A stretch of DNA of 64,000 bases from Spirosoma sp. 48-14. Lineage in GTDB: Bacteria > Bacteroidota > Bacteroidia > Cytophagales > Spirosomataceae. Under the pieces are notes generated by a model that was given only the letters and a program-made list of their open reading frames with translations, had not been told where the DNA came from and did no database searches. The DNA lies in the NCBI RefSeq assembly GCF_001898575.1, contig NZ_MKUD01000001.1:676448-740447 (forward strand), written 5' to 3'. Both the position numbers and the translations under genes were made by a program. Each line of letters opens with the position of its first letter. Positions within the stretch are counted from its first letter, which is position 1. Shown here piece by piece: positions 63,483 through 64,000 of the stretch.

Positions 63483-64000
63483 TCAGGTATCCTGCTTTTG
63501 AGCTAATCGTTTTTTATACTGATCGACATCAACGGGGCTACCGAAAATAAAAAACCACTTTCGTCGAAAACCTCTAGCCGATTTAACATCACGAATAATA
63601 TCCAGCACCTCATGAAAATTGATGTGCAATGGATTGGCTTTCTGACCAATATTGGTCGTAATACCATAGATAGGCGGCTCTTCCTCAGGCTGGTAGGTAC
63701 CCAACAGACGATCCCAGATAATGAACGTAGCCCCAAAGTTTTTATCGATATATTTTTCCTGAGAGCCGTGATGCACCCGATGATTCGACGGAGTCGCAAA
63801 AATGTATTCTACCCAGGCTGGTAATCGACGGATATATTCGGTATGCACCCAGAACTGAAACAAAACGGCCAGTTGGTTCGTGAGAAAGAAAATAATCGGG
63901 TGGAACCCAAGTAAGGCAACGGGCAGAAGAAAGATAATTTTCAGATACTGAATCCAGCTCAGCCGAAATGAAACACTCAGATTATAGTGCTCACCCGAGT
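63483..64000 (-). CDS. Sterol desaturase / fatty acid hydroxylase family protein, 5' end outside window
   Basis: A partial gene that enters the window from the right edge. The visible 172 or so C-terminal residues start SGEHYNLSVSFRLSW, pass through two hydrophobic membrane helices, and carry the last His box NHRVHHGSQEKYIDKNFG typical of di-iron membrane hydroxylases. Upstream His boxes lie outside the window. Family members hydroxylate or desaturate sterols, carotenoids or fatty acids. Integral membrane protein. Confidence 0.88.
   Translation of the reverse strand, partial: SGEHYNLSVSFRLSWIQYLKIIFLLPVALLGFHPIIFFLTNQLAVLFQFWVHTEYIRRLPAWVEYIFATPSNHRVHHGSQEKYIDKNFGATFIIWDRLLGTYQPEEEPPIYGITTNIGQKANPLHINFHEVLDIIRDVKSARGFRRKWFFIFGSPVDVDQYKKRLAQKQDT

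Overview
The window is an ordinary stretch of chromosome from a member of the Bacteroidetes, most likely a Cytophagales bacterium close to Spirosoma. Several things point there: many secreted proteins and lipoproteins with no Shine-Dalgarno ahead of them, promoters of the TTTG-N19-TAnnTTTG type, LytTR response regulators, Omp85-like and TonB-like envelope proteins, and TlpA-type redoxins. This is an inference from protein families and promoter style; no rRNA or tRNA gene is present to settle it. Genes lie on both strands in short operons or singly. There is no insertion sequence, prophage, CRISPR array or replication origin.

Layout. 1-6 kb: small unknown gene, MFS exporter, TrpF-like protein, Hsp20, TPR protein, coiled-coil protein, AMP nucleosidase. 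6-13 kb: stand-alone HsdR_N nuclease-fold protein, YceI with its MarR regulator, Omp85-like protein, acetyltransferase, Maf, GH13 enzyme. 13-20 kb: M28 peptidase, sulfatase, LytS-type kinase and LytTR regulator separated by a repeat and a secreted protein, PyrB. 20-32 kb: CocE-type hydrolase, VWA protein and ChlI-like AAA+ ATPase, SMUG2-type glycosylase, lipoproteins, SGNH protein, IPT/TIG lipoprotein, hydroxyacid dehydrogenase. 31-46 kb: PdxA with a long disordered N-terminus, YicC, alkyladenine glycosylase, ComB, GcvT, two tandem TonB/YwqK-type paralogues around an HPF protein, DeoC, a pseudouridine synthase with a 350-residue disordered N-terminus, acetoacetate-CoA ligase, sigma factor. 46-53 kb: fatty acid oxidation FadB-type protein with its MarR regulator, TlpA redoxin, RsmH. 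53-57.5 kb: the most accessory part, with ChbG/YdjC deacetylase, radical SAM protein, a xisH-xisI pair, an unknown protein and a Uma2 nuclease, bracketed by inverted repeats. 57.5-64 kb: divergent GH13-like enzyme, lactate/malate dehydrogenase-like oxidoreductase, aldo/keto reductase, beta-barrel protein and the 3' part of a sterol desaturase-family gene that runs off the end.

The most unusual signals are not protein families. (1) xisH-xisI sits between two approximately 41-bp direct copies of the start of the neighbouring radical SAM gene, which looks like an insertion scar. (2) Many intergenic spaces hold long hairpins whose stems are built from 7- or 8-bp periodic words. (3) A 60-bp REP-like hairpin occurs three times, and a 110-bp compound palindrome twice in opposite orientation. 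(4) Five genes carry a promoter -7 element only 4-5 bases before the start codon, which predicts leaderless mRNAs; one of them, a marR gene, has a perfect 16-bp inverted-repeat operator over its promoter.
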